This document shows positions 17,496 to 26,719 of a stretch of DNA of 64,000 bases, piece after piece. Under the pieces are notes generated by a model. The model saw nothing but the letters and a program-made list of their open reading frames with translations, was not told the DNA's origin and did no database searches. This DNA comes from Bryobacterales bacterium. GTDB taxonomy: Bacteria > Acidobacteriota > Terriglobia > Bryobacterales > Bryobacteraceae. The stretch is from assembly GCA_003164035.1 (NCBI GenBank), contig PLRS01000035.1, positions 80,933 through 144,932 on the forward strand, read 5' to 3'. The first letter of the stretch is position 1, and each line of letters opens with the position of its first letter. A program made the translations under genes and the position numbers.

Positions 17496-19474
17496 CGCGC
17501 AAATCGGACGCGGATGCGTTCCCCTTGATGCAAGGTCGCGCCGGCCGGGGGGAATTGCACGCGGGCAATCCCACTGCCGTCCGGCAGTACGGTGAGGCCC
17601 ATGGAGGCAGCCTGGGCCAGCACGGAGCGCATGTTCTTGCCGCGAAAGTCCGGGACTTTGGGTCCTATCTCCACCAGCGGGGCGGCGCCTTCCTGGTCGC
17701 TTTCCTCCTCCAGAATATTCGGTTCGGGCGAGCCCAGTTCGGCGATCGCCAGATCGCCCGGAGCCGGCTTGGTTGCCGCCACCTGTTCCACCGGCGCCTG
17801 CTCCGGCAGGTCCTTGGGCACGTCCAGCACGCGCAAGGCTTCCTGCGCCACGGCGTGGAACACCGGCGCCGCGGCGCGTCCGCCGAATCCCAGGTTGCCG
17901 TAAGTTCCGTTGAGCGTCGCCACCACTACGATAGCCGGGTTGGTGAGCGGCGCGAACCCCATGAAGGAGCCGTTATATTTGTGGGTGTAGCGGTGGCTGG
18001 CAGTGTCGAAAATCTGGGCGCTGCCGGTCTTGCCTCCAACCGAGTAACCCTCCAGGCGCGCCTCGGGATATCCGGTCCCGCCGGGCATCACCACGCCTTC
18101 CATCATCTGGCGCATGGTGATGGCCGTCTCCGGCCGGATGATCCGCACCGGCGGATCGCCATTGGCCAGTTGGTCGCCGATTTTCAATACCAGCCGCGGA
18201 TGCACCAGCAGCCCGCCATTGGCCACCACGGCGGCCGCCTGCGCCAGTTGCACCGTGGTCACGCTCACCTCTTGCCCCATCGACACGGATGCGAGCGAAA
18301 CCTTGCTCCATCTCGACAGCGGCCGCAATCGTCCCCGCGATTCCCCCGGCAGCGGTATCCCGGTCTTCTGCCCGAAACCGAATCGCCGCATGTATTCGTA
18401 CATGTTTTGCTGGCCGACCGTCATGCCGATCCGGATGGCGCCCACGTTGCTCGACTTGGCCAGCACCTGGGCCATGGGCATGGCGCCGTAGCCGCCGTGA
18501 GCCTCGTGAATCGTGCGTCCGAACAAAGTAATGCTGCCGTTCCCGCAATCGATAATCGACTCCGGCCGCAACCTGGTGGTTTCGAGCGCCGCCGACAGGG
18601 TAATCACCTTGAATACCGATCCCGGCTCGAACGGAACGCTGCTGGCGTGGTTTTCGCGCTGGGGGGCATTAGCGGCCTCCGGCGGCGCGTTGGGGTCGTA
18701 CACGGGGTAGCTGGCCAGCGCCAGGATCTCGCCCGTGTGCGGGTTCATCACCACCACGCTGCCGCTGGCCGCGCCGTGCGCCGCAACCGCCGCCGCCAGC
18801 TCCCGCTCCGCCACGAACTGGAGCCGTTCGTCGATGGTCAAGGTGACCGGCACGCCGGGCTTGGGAGGCACCGCGGTCTCGGTCTCGATGCCGCGGTGTT
18901 GCACGTCCGTCAGCACGTGTTCCTTGCCGGGAGTGCCGCGAAGATATGGATCCAGGGTCCGCTCCACTCCGGCGTCGCCCACGCCCGCGAAATCCACGGT
19001 CCCCAGCACGTGCGCCGCGAGCGTGCCTTTGGGATAATGCCGCTGCGATTGCCGGTCCAGCTCGATTCCGTCCACCGGCAGGCGGCTCAGACTGTCGCCC
19101 TGCTCCCAGTTCAGATTGCGGGCCACGACCAGGTATCCCCGGCCATTTTTGCGCGCCGCCACGATCCGCTGGTAAAGCTCGTTCTTATCTTGATGAAGTT
19201 TGGCCGATAGGATGCCGGCCGCAATCACCGGGTCGACCTTGAGAGGATTAATGTGGACGGTGTCGACCGGAACGCTCATCGCCAGTGGCGCGCCGGTGCG
19301 GTCCAAGATGCTGCCGCGGGGAGCCGGTATGTCCACCACCATTTCCTGCCGGGCCCGCGCCATCGCCGCATACTGTCGGTGATGCACGACCTGCAGTTTG
19401 ACCAGAGTGAAGAGGATCGCCGCTGCCCACAGCAGGACACCGCCCACCAGCACTGTCAGACGCCGCTCTGCCAT
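17492..19474 (-). CDS. ftsI: Septal penicillin-binding protein (class B, FtsI/PBP3 type) with PASTA domain
   Basis: The 660-residue class B PBP cross-links septal peptidoglycan. It has one N-terminal membrane helix (about 8-26), a dimerisation/linker domain (APRGSILDRTGAPLA at 51-65), and a transpeptidase domain with catalytic S286 in GSVFK, the SSN motif at 341-343 and KTG at 482-484. A single PASTA module fills about 597-660 (VPDFRGKNMRSVLAQAASMG), a feature of SpoVD/PBP2x-like enzymes. A Glu/Pro-rich linker precedes it. It lies between ftsL and murE, the standard position. Confidence 0.95.
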   Translation of the reverse strand: MAERRLTVLVGGVLLWAAAILFTLVKLQVVHHRQYAAMARARQEMVVDIPAPRGSILDRTGAPLAMSVPVDTVHINPLKVDPVIAAGILSAKLHQDKNELYQRIVAARKNGRGYLVVARNLNWEQGDSLSRLPVDGIELDRQSQRHYPKGTLAAHVLGTVDFAGVGDAGVERTLDPYLRGTPGKEHVLTDVQHRGIETETAVPPKPGVPVTLTIDERLQFVAERELAAAVAAHGAASGSVVVMNPHTGEILALASYPVYDPNAPPEAANAPQRENHASSVPFEPGSVFKVITLSAALETTRLRPESIIDCGNGSITLFGRTIHEAHGGYGAMPMAQVLAKSSNVGAIRIGMTVGQQNMYEYMRRFGFGQKTGIPLPGESRGRLRPLSRWSKVSLASVSMGQEVSVTTVQLAQAAAVVANGGLLVHPRLVLKIGDQLANGDPPVRIIRPETAITMRQMMEGVVMPGGTGYPEARLEGYSVGGKTGSAQIFDTASHRYTHKYNGSFMGFAPLTNPAIVVVATLNGTYGNLGFGGRAAAPVFHAVAQEALRVLDVPKDLPEQAPVEQVAATKPAPGDLAIAELGSPEPNILEEESDQEGAAPLVEIGPKVPDFRGKNMRSVLAQAASMGLTVLPDGSGIARVQFPPAGATLHQGERIRVRFAR

Positions 19475-19509
19475 ATTGCACTACGTGACGCAATCACGTC
19501 TCCGGAAAG

Positions 19510-19977
19510 TTATTTCACCATCGCTACCGACGCGTCCGGCCGATCGCCGTCCAGACGCATGATTTGCCCGGACGTCGGGGTCACCAGGTTCTGCCGGTCC
19601 GCCAGCCTCGCCAGGCGCTCCGGGCTCAAACGCTCCGCCACCGCCAGTTCCAGCGTCCGCCGTTCGTCCAGCAGGCGCCGCTCCTCGGCTCGCAGGCTCT
19701 GTAATTTGTATCCCGAGAGCGTATCGGCCACACTGGGCGCCAGCACTCCGAACAACAGCGCCACCAGGATTCCCGCCGCGCCGATCGCCGACCAGCAGGC
19801 GCCGCGCGATTGCGGGTCCGCTTCCCTCACCAGGCGCGTATTATCGATGGCCTTGCGATAGAAAAACACGCTCTCGTGCGGCAGGGCGCGAAGCTCATAT
19901 GGGTGCCGCACGGGCCGCGGAGGGGCTCCGACGGTCCCGAATCCGGTCCCGTATGCGTAGGTTGGTTGCGTCGCCAT
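19510..19977 (-). CDS. ftsL: FtsL-like divisome protein
   Basis: A small bitopic protein of 155 residues from the ATG at 19977, which has AAGGAG six bases upstream. An in-frame ATG at 19992 directly abuts the rsmH stop but overlaps that ribosome site. A cytoplasmic tail of about 60 residues is followed by one membrane helix (SAIGAAGILVALLFGVLAP) and a coiled coil (LRAEERRLLDERRTLEL). The ending ARLADRQNLVTPTSGQIMRL resembles the FtsL C-terminus. FtsL bridges FtsQ/FtsB to the FtsWI synthase. Sequence similarity among FtsL proteins is weak, so the call rests mostly on topology and position. Confidence 0.8.
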   Translation of the reverse strand: MATQPTYAYGTGFGTVGAPPRPVRHPYELRALPHESVFFYRKAIDNTRLVREADPQSRGACWSAIGAAGILVALLFGVLAPSVADTLSGYKLQSLRAEERRLLDERRTLELAVAERLSPERLARLADRQNLVTPTSGQIMRLDGDRPDASVAMVK

Positions 19978-19992
19978 GGTTCTCTCCTTCAT

Positions 19993-20856
19993 TCAAATCC
20001 ATTCAATTGCACGCATTTTGGCGCTGCGTGAGGGTGGGTTTGCCGCGGTCTCCGACTCGCTCGGCTGCAACGGCCGCCGCGTCAGGATGCGGGCCCGCCC
20101 GTCGCGCGCCAGCTCCCTGAACTTTTCCTTCACCTTACGGTCTTCGCTCGACATGAAACTGATGACCACCATGCGCCCTTCGGGCTTGAGCAATCCCGGC
20201 GCGCTTTCGAGCAGACTGTCCAACTCCCCCGGTTCGTCGTTCACCACCATGCGCAACGCCATGAAGGTCTTGGTGGCCGGATGCAGACGGCCCGTTCTGG
20301 GCACGGCCCGCTCCACGACATCGGCCAGATGCCGTGTGCTCCGAATGGGCCGCGCCCGCACGAGTGCTCTGGCAATCCTTCGCGCGCTCCTTTCTTCTCC
20401 GAGCTGATAAATCCAGTCGGCGATCGCCTTTTCGGCGCTTTGGTTGACTAACTCGGCCGCCGTCATGCCTTCGGTTGCCGTCATGCGCATGTCGAGCGGG
20501 CCATCCACCATGAACGAAAACCCTCTCTCCGCGGTGGTGAGCTGATACCGGCTCACACCCAGGTCGGCTATCAGGCCGTCTACTTTGCCGTAGCCCGCTT
20601 CCTCTATCGTTTCCGCCAGAGCGGAGAATTTTGCCTGCTGAAACCGGATCCGGTCGGCGCAATCCGCCGTGTTTTGCCGCGCCATTTCGAGCGACTCCGC
20701 GTCCCGGTCGTTCGCTATTACCAGGCCCGTCGACAGGCGCCGCGCAATCATGCCGGTGTGTCCGCCCATACCGGCCGTCGCGTCGACGAAAATCCCGCCG
20801 GGGCGAATCGCCAGAAGCGATAACGCCTCCTCGCTCATAACCGGGAAATGTTCCAT
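19993..20856 (-). CDS. rsmH: 16S rRNA C1402 N4-methyltransferase RsmH
   Basis: The 287-residue SAM-dependent methyltransferase (MraW) modifies C1402 of 16S rRNA. It has HFPVMSEEALSLL at the start, the SAM loop VDATAGMGGHTGMI, DGLIADLGVSRYQLTTAERGFSF, and RMVVNDEPGELDSLL in the C-terminal half. It starts 6 bases after mraZ. Confidence 0.96.
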   Translation of the reverse strand: MEHFPVMSEEALSLLAIRPGGIFVDATAGMGGHTGMIARRLSTGLVIANDRDAESLEMARQNTADCADRIRFQQAKFSALAETIEEAGYGKVDGLIADLGVSRYQLTTAERGFSFMVDGPLDMRMTATEGMTAAELVNQSAEKAIADWIYQLGEERSARRIARALVRARPIRSTRHLADVVERAVPRTGRLHPATKTFMALRMVVNDEPGELDSLLESAPGLLKPEGRMVVISFMSSEDRKVKEKFRELARDGRARILTRRPLQPSESETAANPPSRSAKMRAIEWI

Positions 20857-20862
20857 AAGGCA

Positions 20863-21366
20863 TCAGATCAGCCCCGCCATCTCCAGTTTGTTGATGTCTT
20901 CGCGAGTCACCTGCCGCGCTTCGTTCTTCAATTCCTCGTACGTCGCCTGGTTCAGGACTTCTATGTGCCCCCGGTTGGCCCGCACCCGAACCGTCTGCGC
21001 TTCCAGGTTCAGCTCCCGGCGCAGCTCCGGCGGCAACTGTACACGGCCTTGCCGGTCGAAAACGGATTCGCCGCCCAAATCCGACGCATTGAACACCAGC
21101 TTGCGAACCGCATCGGGATCCTCGCGGTATTTCTCCAGGGTCTCCTCAACCTCCCGCCATTTCTGCATCGGGTAGATTCTGGCCGATTTCCGGTCGAAGC
21201 TGGTACAGAACAACTTATTCTCGGCCAAGGCGCTCAAAAACCTCTGAAAGTCCACCGGCATTTTCAGGCGCCCGTCTTTATCACAGAAGGCCGGATACAT
21301 GCCTCTCGGCGGTTCCACCATCTGAATGGACTGCGAAATCAGCATTTGCGCCCGATTACTATCCAA
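20863..21366 (-). CDS. mraZ: Transcriptional regulator MraZ
   Basis: MraZ is an AbrB-like ring-forming repressor of the dcw operon. The 167-residue frame carries two copies of the module: YPAFCDKDGRLKMPVDF at about 24-40, and VFDRQGRVQLPPELRREL in the second half. The frame opens at a TTG at 21366, with TAAGG seven bases upstream. An ATG at 21345 lacks a ribosome site. Either way there is an N-terminal extension of about 15-22 residues before the first module compared with typical MraZ. Confidence 0.9.
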   Translation of the reverse strand: MDSNRAQMLISQSIQMVEPPRGMYPAFCDKDGRLKMPVDFQRFLSALAENKLFCTSFDRKSARIYPMQKWREVEETLEKYREDPDAVRKLVFNASDLGGESVFDRQGRVQLPPELRRELNLEAQTVRVRANRGHIEVLNQATYEELKNEARQVTREDINKLEMAGLI

Positions 21367-21393
21367 CTTTTGGCCTTATTTTGGCCACAACTA

Positions 21394-21422
21394 ATAGTGG
21401 CACGGAGACTGGTTTGTTGCAA
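21394..21422 (-). promoter_or_regulatory. Possible promoter of the dcw operon
   Basis: On the minus strand TTGCAA (21422-21417) is followed after 17 bases by CACTAT (21399-21394), about 28 bases before the mraZ start. The -10 match is only three of six, so this is a weak assignment made because a promoter is expected here. Confidence 0.25.
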
Positions 21423-21554
21423 TAGTTTTTTGTGTGGGAGTGAAGGGGAAGTGAATGAAAAGCTGGGGGTTATACCTGGGTACAAGCTGATCTACACAAA
21501 CTCGCGCGACCACTACGTATTGATGTATTGGCGAACAAAAAGAGAATAAAAGAA

Positions 21555-21576
21555 GGGGCCGGCGATTGCCGGCCCC
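21555..21576 (-). terminator. Rho-independent terminator after the 750-residue exported protein gene
   Basis: A perfect stem GGGGCCGGC-GATT-GCCGGCCCC. Read on the minus strand it is followed by TTCTTTTATTCTCTTTTTG. It lies about 120 bases beyond the stop of the gene ending at 21699 and insulates the dcw operon from it. The remaining bases of 21367-21698 hold no gene. Confidence 0.75.
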
Positions 21577-21698
21577 CGAAGAAGGAATGGCCTTACCGAG
21601 CGGGAGCTATCAAGAATTCGGGGCCGAACCACAAAAAAGCACCGAGTAACGCAGATAAACCCTTTGGTTTCTTAATCTGCGTTCTCCGCAGTCAACTC

Positions 21699-23951
21699 CT
21701 ATTGAACCAGGAGGTTGGTTCCCAGGCTGTAGCACGTGCTGCTTGTAGCGGTGCAGGAACTGGTGCCCGCCGGTGCAACGCCGATCGAAAACGGAACCGT
21801 AACGGGCGAGCCGGTGGTCGATGCCAGACTGGATGGAATCTGGAAGGTCACTTCGAAAACGCCAATCAGGTCGGTGGAGAGCTGCGCGGAAACCAGCGGA
21901 GCACCGGCGTTGTTGACACCCACGATGATCGACCCGGTGGGAGTCACAGTATTCCCCGGAACGGGAAGCGCGTCGGTCCCGACCGACGGACTGGTAGCCC
22001 CGAGGCCGGTGACGAAAGCGGTTACCGTTTCGCCCGCCCGCGCCGGGTTCGAGGTAGTCATAAAGGACCCGTCGGGGCGCTCGATGACGGCAATGCTGGT
22101 GCCGGTCGAAAGGGTGCTTTGAAACACGCCAGGGCTGGCCGGCAACACCGTAAGCGTAGAGGTTCCGGTCACCGAGCCGACGGTTACCGTCACCGGGATG
22201 CTCGATCCGGCCGCCACGCTGCAGGGCAGTTGGAAGTTCAACTGTTGGGTGCCGTTGCTGTTATTCGAAACGGAGTAAATCGGCGCCTGTGCCCCATTAA
22301 TGGTAAGGCTGTCGCCGCCTAAAGAGTAGGGCAACGCGCCAATATCGGAGGCCGCGACCGTGCCCTGAATAGCAGGCGCGATACCGCCGGCGATGAGCGA
22401 CGAGATTCCGCATGGCGAAATCGAGCCGCGCTGGAAATCCGCGCCATTATAGAAGTTGGCGGCAGTGAAGACCGGCGCCGCGGAGATGACCGCCAGGGTG
22501 AACGTCACGCTGTAAGTGGAAGCGGTCGCGGTCACGGTTATGTTGCCAAGGGTGGCCCCCGCGGTTACCGTAATCTGCGCCTGGCCGCTGCTGTTGGTGG
22601 TGGCACTGGTACTCGACAGCGTGGAAGCGACGCCGGTTGCGGTGAAGGTTACCGCCGTATTGACCGCCGGGGCGCCAGTGCTGCTATTGACCTGCACCAC
22701 CAAGGGGTTTGCAAAAGCGGCGCTGGCTAAGGCATACTGGCCGTTGCCCGACACAATCGTGATTCCAGTCACCGTGATGGGCGCCGTCGAATTCTCGGTG
22801 AATTTCGCGACCACGGTGGAGTTGGAAGCGGCAGCGGCCGTAATCGTGAACGTTCCGAGATAGGAACTCGCGATCGTAAATGTATTGCTGGTCTGGCCGT
22901 TGGAGGCAGTAGTAGTGGATGCGGCTGGGAAATTGCCGGCCGCGGCCGGCGATACCGTCCAGTTGACGGCCTGCCCGGCCAGCGCGCCGCCGCTCGGACC
23001 GCTGACCGTCACCACCAGCGGCACCCCCAGCGCTTTACCCGGGTTGGCCACCTGGTTGTTGCCGCTCGACACCGCCACCGAACCCACGACAGCCGGGGAC
23101 ACATTCATCTTGACAAAGTTCGATATGACCCCGACCGGCAGCTCGCCGGAGAATTCGCTGGTCCAGGTGCTGTAGCTGTTGTTCTGCGCGATGCCGCCGA
23201 GGAGCACGGAGAATGTTCCGTTCACCCCCGGCACGCCGCCGAAGACAGCAGCACAAGTAGCATAACCGTCAGATTCCGTCATAACGGAATAGAGGTCCGC
23301 GCCGGCTGCCGTGGGGCAATAAAGAGAAGGAACGGTCAACGACGGTCCGGAGGTGTTATCGGAGTTGACCAGCCGCAGGGAGACGTTGGGGATGCCGCCG
23401 CCAGAGGTCGACTCGACACCCGCCGTGATGCCCGCCGAGAAAGTTGCGGCCGAGCTCGCCGTCCCGGTGACCGTGTTGCCAAACAGGTTCGCGAGGGCGG
23501 TGAAATCGTAGGTAACCGGCGGCACCGCGTTGTCGTTGACATAGTTCGGCAGCGCCTGGGTAAGTGTGAAGGTGGCGGAAAAGGCGCCGGCTGTGGCGAC
23601 AATGGTGTTCTGAGAATAAGTGAAACTCAGACTTCCGTACTGCGGCGTCGCGTACACCGCGCTGTACGCCAGACCATTGACGTCAGTGATGCTGGTGTTG
23701 GTGCCTAAGGTTGCCAGGCCGGAAGCAACCGTCCAATTCACCGCCGTACCAACGATTGGGTTACTGTTGGCATCCGTAACCCGCACCGTCACGTTGTCGA
23801 AAAATTGAAAGGCGCTGTTGACGCAGCCCTCACAGATGAGCTGTCCGTTTCCGCTGACGACGGAAACACTCGCCACCGTTTGCGCGGAAGCCAACGGTGC
23901 GACCACGGCGCCCATGATCATGGCAAGGACAAAATACCGGATTTGGTTCAA
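21699..23951 (-). CDS. Exported Ig-like repeat protein with Solibacter-type C-terminal domain
   Basis: The 750-residue protein begins with a signal peptide (FVLAMIMGAVVAPLASA, cut before QT) and then carries about four bacterial Ig-like/Big-1-type modules. These are recognisable by repeats such as GTAVNWTVASG, GQAVNWTVSPA and NTAVTFTATG, each followed by TNSSGQAQITV-like strands. From about residue 500 the region FYNGADFQRGSISPCGISSLI to the end, with NPARAGETVTAFVTGLG, matches the TIGR03437-type C-terminal domain. The start is a TTG at 23951, supported by AGGAGGTAACTC directly upstream. It is probably a surface or secreted adhesive protein with unknown ligand. Confidence 0.85.
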   Translation of the reverse strand: MNQIRYFVLAMIMGAVVAPLASAQTVASVSVVSGNGQLICEGCVNSAFQFFDNVTVRVTDANSNPIVGTAVNWTVASGLATLGTNTSITDVNGLAYSAVYATPQYGSLSFTYSQNTIVATAGAFSATFTLTQALPNYVNDNAVPPVTYDFTALANLFGNTVTGTASSAATFSAGITAGVESTSGGGIPNVSLRLVNSDNTSGPSLTVPSLYCPTAAGADLYSVMTESDGYATCAAVFGGVPGVNGTFSVLLGGIAQNNSYSTWTSEFSGELPVGVISNFVKMNVSPAVVGSVAVSSGNNQVANPGKALGVPLVVTVSGPSGGALAGQAVNWTVSPAAAGNFPAASTTTASNGQTSNTFTIASSYLGTFTITAAAASNSTVVAKFTENSTAPITVTGITIVSGNGQYALASAAFANPLVVQVNSSTGAPAVNTAVTFTATGVASTLSSTSATTNSSGQAQITVTAGATLGNITVTATASTYSVTFTLAVISAAPVFTAANFYNGADFQRGSISPCGISSLIAGGIAPAIQGTVAASDIGALPYSLGGDSLTINGAQAPIYSVSNNSNGTQQLNFQLPCSVAAGSSIPVTVTVGSVTGTSTLTVLPASPGVFQSTLSTGTSIAVIERPDGSFMTTSNPARAGETVTAFVTGLGATSPSVGTDALPVPGNTVTPTGSIIVGVNNAGAPLVSAQLSTDLIGVFEVTFQIPSSLASTTGSPVTVPFSIGVAPAGTSSCTATSSTCYSLGTNLLVQ

Positions 23952-24118
23952 GAGTTACCTCCTTGTTCACGAAGGAACACGATGACTTGTAGGGATGGAC
24001 GCGGGGAAATCCTAGTGTATCACGGCCGGAGCCAATGTCATCCACCGAAACAATTCTTTTGCAGAGTTGACAGAAGCGCGGCGGAAAAACCGGGATGAAT
24101 CTCCGAACTCCCGCAGAC

Positions 24119-24330
24119 GTGGAATTTGGGCCGAGCCGGGGTTCGAGGCTCGTCGGCACGCGGCCGGGCTGGCGCCCGGCTGGATCGGGCCCAAAGGGCG
24201 CCCCCCAATCGGTCCGCACTCTCGAAAGTGCCACGTATATTATTGAAAACTCGTGGAGGGCGGACGGCACTTTCATCCCCTCCCTCTGTGCGCCCCGCGC
24301 TCATGGAAACAGGTTGCCAACCTGCCCCAC
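24119..24330 (+). repeat. Palindromic intergenic element family F, copy 2 (interrupted)
   Basis: Starts GTGGAATTTGGGCCGAGCC, contains GCCGGGC-tggc-GCCCGGC and CAATCGGTCCGCA, and ends CAGGTTgccAACCTGCCCCAC, as in 4128-4237. Compared with copy 1, roughly 80 extra bases separate the last two motifs. It occupies most of the 23952-24399 gap. Confidence 0.5.
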
Positions 24331-24358
24331 AAAAAAAGGGGGAGCCGAAGCTCCCCCC
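24330..24358 (-). terminator. Rho-independent terminator after the 620-residue exported protein gene
   Basis: On the minus strand a stem GGGGGAGC-TTCG-GCTCCCCC with a UUCG tetraloop is followed directly by TTTTTTT. It lies about 40 bases beyond the stop of the gene ending at 24400. Confidence 0.9.
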
Positions 24359-24399
24359 TTTCTTAATTACTACAACCTCTCCGCTTGCAAACCCGAAGG

Positions 24400-26262
24400 T
24401 CAGAAACCGAGAGTTTCCGCAGTCGATGCCGGACGGAACGACCCGGAAGGCGGATTCAAAATCAGCGCCAGGTAGCCCATAGCCAGGTTCCTTGCGCCAA
24501 GATCGCTGACGAAGGCAAAGCCGTGAGCGTATTCAAAGTTACAAACTGCAATCACGTAACCGTTGAAACCTGGAGCCAGTAGCGATGTTAGACCCGCCCA
24601 GACGGTACCACTGGCGACCGAAGGCGTCACCGTGGCCGCGGGGGCCGCAGTCCCGTACCAGTTCAGAGTGCAGGTACCGGCCTGAGGGGTGCTCCCGAAC
24701 GGATCGGTGCTGGTGTTGGCGATCGCCAGACCAGTGTCGAACCCTGCAATCTCCGTCACGTAGGGGAACAGCAACGAAGTCGTGCAGAGGGAAGTAGAGA
24801 GAATGTTAGTCGCCGTCGAAGTGTCGACAAAGCGCGGAATCGGCTGCGACGAGGAAGCAGTGGTGTCCGTTGCTCCGATATCGGCAGCATCCGGGGCGTA
24901 CCGCAGATTCACGGTAGCCGTGCCGATTGCAGGCAGGTTGTTGCCGGGGTTGGCGACGTAGAGGAGTGCCACCGGGATATCGACGTTCTCAATAGTCGAG
25001 GTCGACGTAGTGGTAATTTCCCATGTCGCGATAGCGGTACCACCGCTGACGGCCAACTGAACGGCCGGGAACGTCTCCGTTGCTGGGTACACCGACGAGG
25101 TGGTCGAAGTTACACCGACCAGAGTGCCTGCACCGTAGAGATAGGTTGCGCTTGGAATCAGGGTCACTGTGGTGGTCGAGGAGCCGTTGGTGGTAGCGCC
25201 GGTTCCGACGCTGGGGGAGACGCCACCGACGTAGACGCTGACGCCGCTGGGGATGTTGCTGAATACTGCCGAGATGCGGGTTCCGAAATCAGCTAAGCCG
25301 GGAGTCACGGTCGAGCCGGTTAGAGTCACAGGCAAGCCGCTGGTATACGGAGTGAAGCCGGACTCGGAGGTGTACAGGAAACCGGGGATATTCTGCTCGA
25401 CGGCGTACGACTGATAAATACCAGAGCCGCTGGTAAGCGGATATGGGTTCACGCGCGTCTTGAAGGCCGAGGCGAATTGTTCGGAGAAACGCAGGTTAGC
25501 CCACGCAACTGGCTGAGTGGCACTGCCGCCATACAGGTTGTTACATTGGAGGCCTGTAATCGAACCCAGGCTGCTGTCGTTGGCGCTTCGCACCGAGGTG
25601 CTCAAGCTCTTTGCCACATAACCGGTGGTCAACGCGGAGTTGTTGACGCTAACCGAAGCCGAACCGCTGACTGCGACGTCGGCAATGATATTACCGGGCA
25701 ACGTACCGCCAGTGATGGCGCTGGCATTCACGCGAACATTGGTAATGCGGTAGAAGCGGCTCGAAACAGTGGAGGGCGCCAAAACCGGAACGCCGTTGAA
25801 CGTGACCGAGGACCCGCTCACGACGCCGAAGAACGCATTGACGTACGGTGACGGGACAGTAATCGGGTTGCCGCCGTAGCTCGCTGTTGCGGCGGTCGCC
25901 GGGCAGCCCGAGAGCGGCGCGTTGCATGCTACGATCGGCTGCGCCGCGCCGTAGCTTGCCAAACCGGAACCAGGCTCGTCGATCAGCAGCAGGGCTTCAG
26001 AAGCCGAGCCGACTAACAGCCGGCTCGTAACCGTCGTATTCGTGTACACCACGAAGTTCGCCTGCGGGATGACCGAGCCGGGCGCCGTCGATACGCCACC
26101 CGTGCAGGTGAGCAGGATGTCGCCCATCAATTCCGTAATGCCTTCGGACCGGAGCTGAGTGGGAACCGTGGTTGCATTGCAAGTCAATGCCTGCGCACCC
26201 GCTATCCCGGCACACAGGGACAATACGGCGAGCACAAGAACTATTCTGCGAAAATCTGCCAT
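24400..26262 (-). CDS. Large exported protein of unknown function
   Basis: I start this 620-residue protein at the ATG at 26262 (MADFRRIVLVLAVLSLCAGI), which has AAGGAGAAGGAA directly upstream. Residues 1-23 are a signal peptide (AGAQ site). The mature part is rich in Ser, Thr, Gly and Val, with many short beta strands and few charged residues. It opens with LTCNATTVPTQLRSEGITEL, and a conserved-looking end contains LLFPYVTEIAGFDTGLAIAN and FEYAHGFAFVSDLGARNLAM. I recognise no catalytic motif. It stands between two other secreted beta-rich proteins and has its own terminator, so it is probably a single-gene transcript. Confidence 0.75.
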   Translation of the reverse strand: MADFRRIVLVLAVLSLCAGIAGAQALTCNATTVPTQLRSEGITELMGDILLTCTGGVSTAPGSVIPQANFVVYTNTTVTSRLLVGSASEALLLIDEPGSGLASYGAAQPIVACNAPLSGCPATAATASYGGNPITVPSPYVNAFFGVVSGSSVTFNGVPVLAPSTVSSRFYRITNVRVNASAITGGTLPGNIIADVAVSGSASVSVNNSALTTGYVAKSLSTSVRSANDSSLGSITGLQCNNLYGGSATQPVAWANLRFSEQFASAFKTRVNPYPLTSGSGIYQSYAVEQNIPGFLYTSESGFTPYTSGLPVTLTGSTVTPGLADFGTRISAVFSNIPSGVSVYVGGVSPSVGTGATTNGSSTTTVTLIPSATYLYGAGTLVGVTSTTSSVYPATETFPAVQLAVSGGTAIATWEITTTSTSTIENVDIPVALLYVANPGNNLPAIGTATVNLRYAPDAADIGATDTTASSSQPIPRFVDTSTATNILSTSLCTTSLLFPYVTEIAGFDTGLAIANTSTDPFGSTPQAGTCTLNWYGTAAPAATVTPSVASGTVWAGLTSLLAPGFNGYVIAVCNFEYAHGFAFVSDLGARNLAMGYLALILNPPSGSFRPASTAETLGF

Positions 26263-26719
26263 TTCCTTCTCCTTGTAATTTTGCAAATGTTGAATCGGTA
26301 GAAGTTTACTTCCAACCTGAGCCTCTTCATGCAACTTCCAAACCGTTCAGACTACCGGAAACGCCTCCGTGTCGGGCGGAGGTTGATCGCAGCCACCAAG
26401 CTTGGCTGCTGTTCCCGTTTATGCTACTTGCACTACTGAAACCCGTATTGGCTACCCGTGGCCTTGAATTTGTTATCTTCCGGATAGCTCAGATGAAGTA
26501 CACAAATGCACACTACCCACTGACGCGGTAAACTCCATAGTGAACTGTCCACCGGCCCGCTGTCAAGAGAAATCCTTGCCAGCCGATGCGAAAACCGATC
26601 TTAACCGCCATTCAACACCATGTACGGATGAGGAGCCGTCCCGAATTACATCATGATTGGGCCCGCGAGTCAAGAGTTTCACACCGAATCGTCTCAATTC
26701 TTTTAGCGGGATTCCCCGC
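26263..26719. other. Gene-free stretch between two exported protein genes
   Basis: No convincing gene in about 455 bases. Short frames exist on both strands but lack start sites or any family feature. The promoter of the gene starting at 26262 should lie here. AT content is higher than in the flanks around 26400-26560. Confidence 0.35.

Noticed and set aside
21430..21455. MraZ operator boxes upstream of mraZ
   Set aside because: GTGGGAGTGAAGGGG shows a weak TGGGN-type spacing, but it is on the opposite strand to expectation and only partly repeated.
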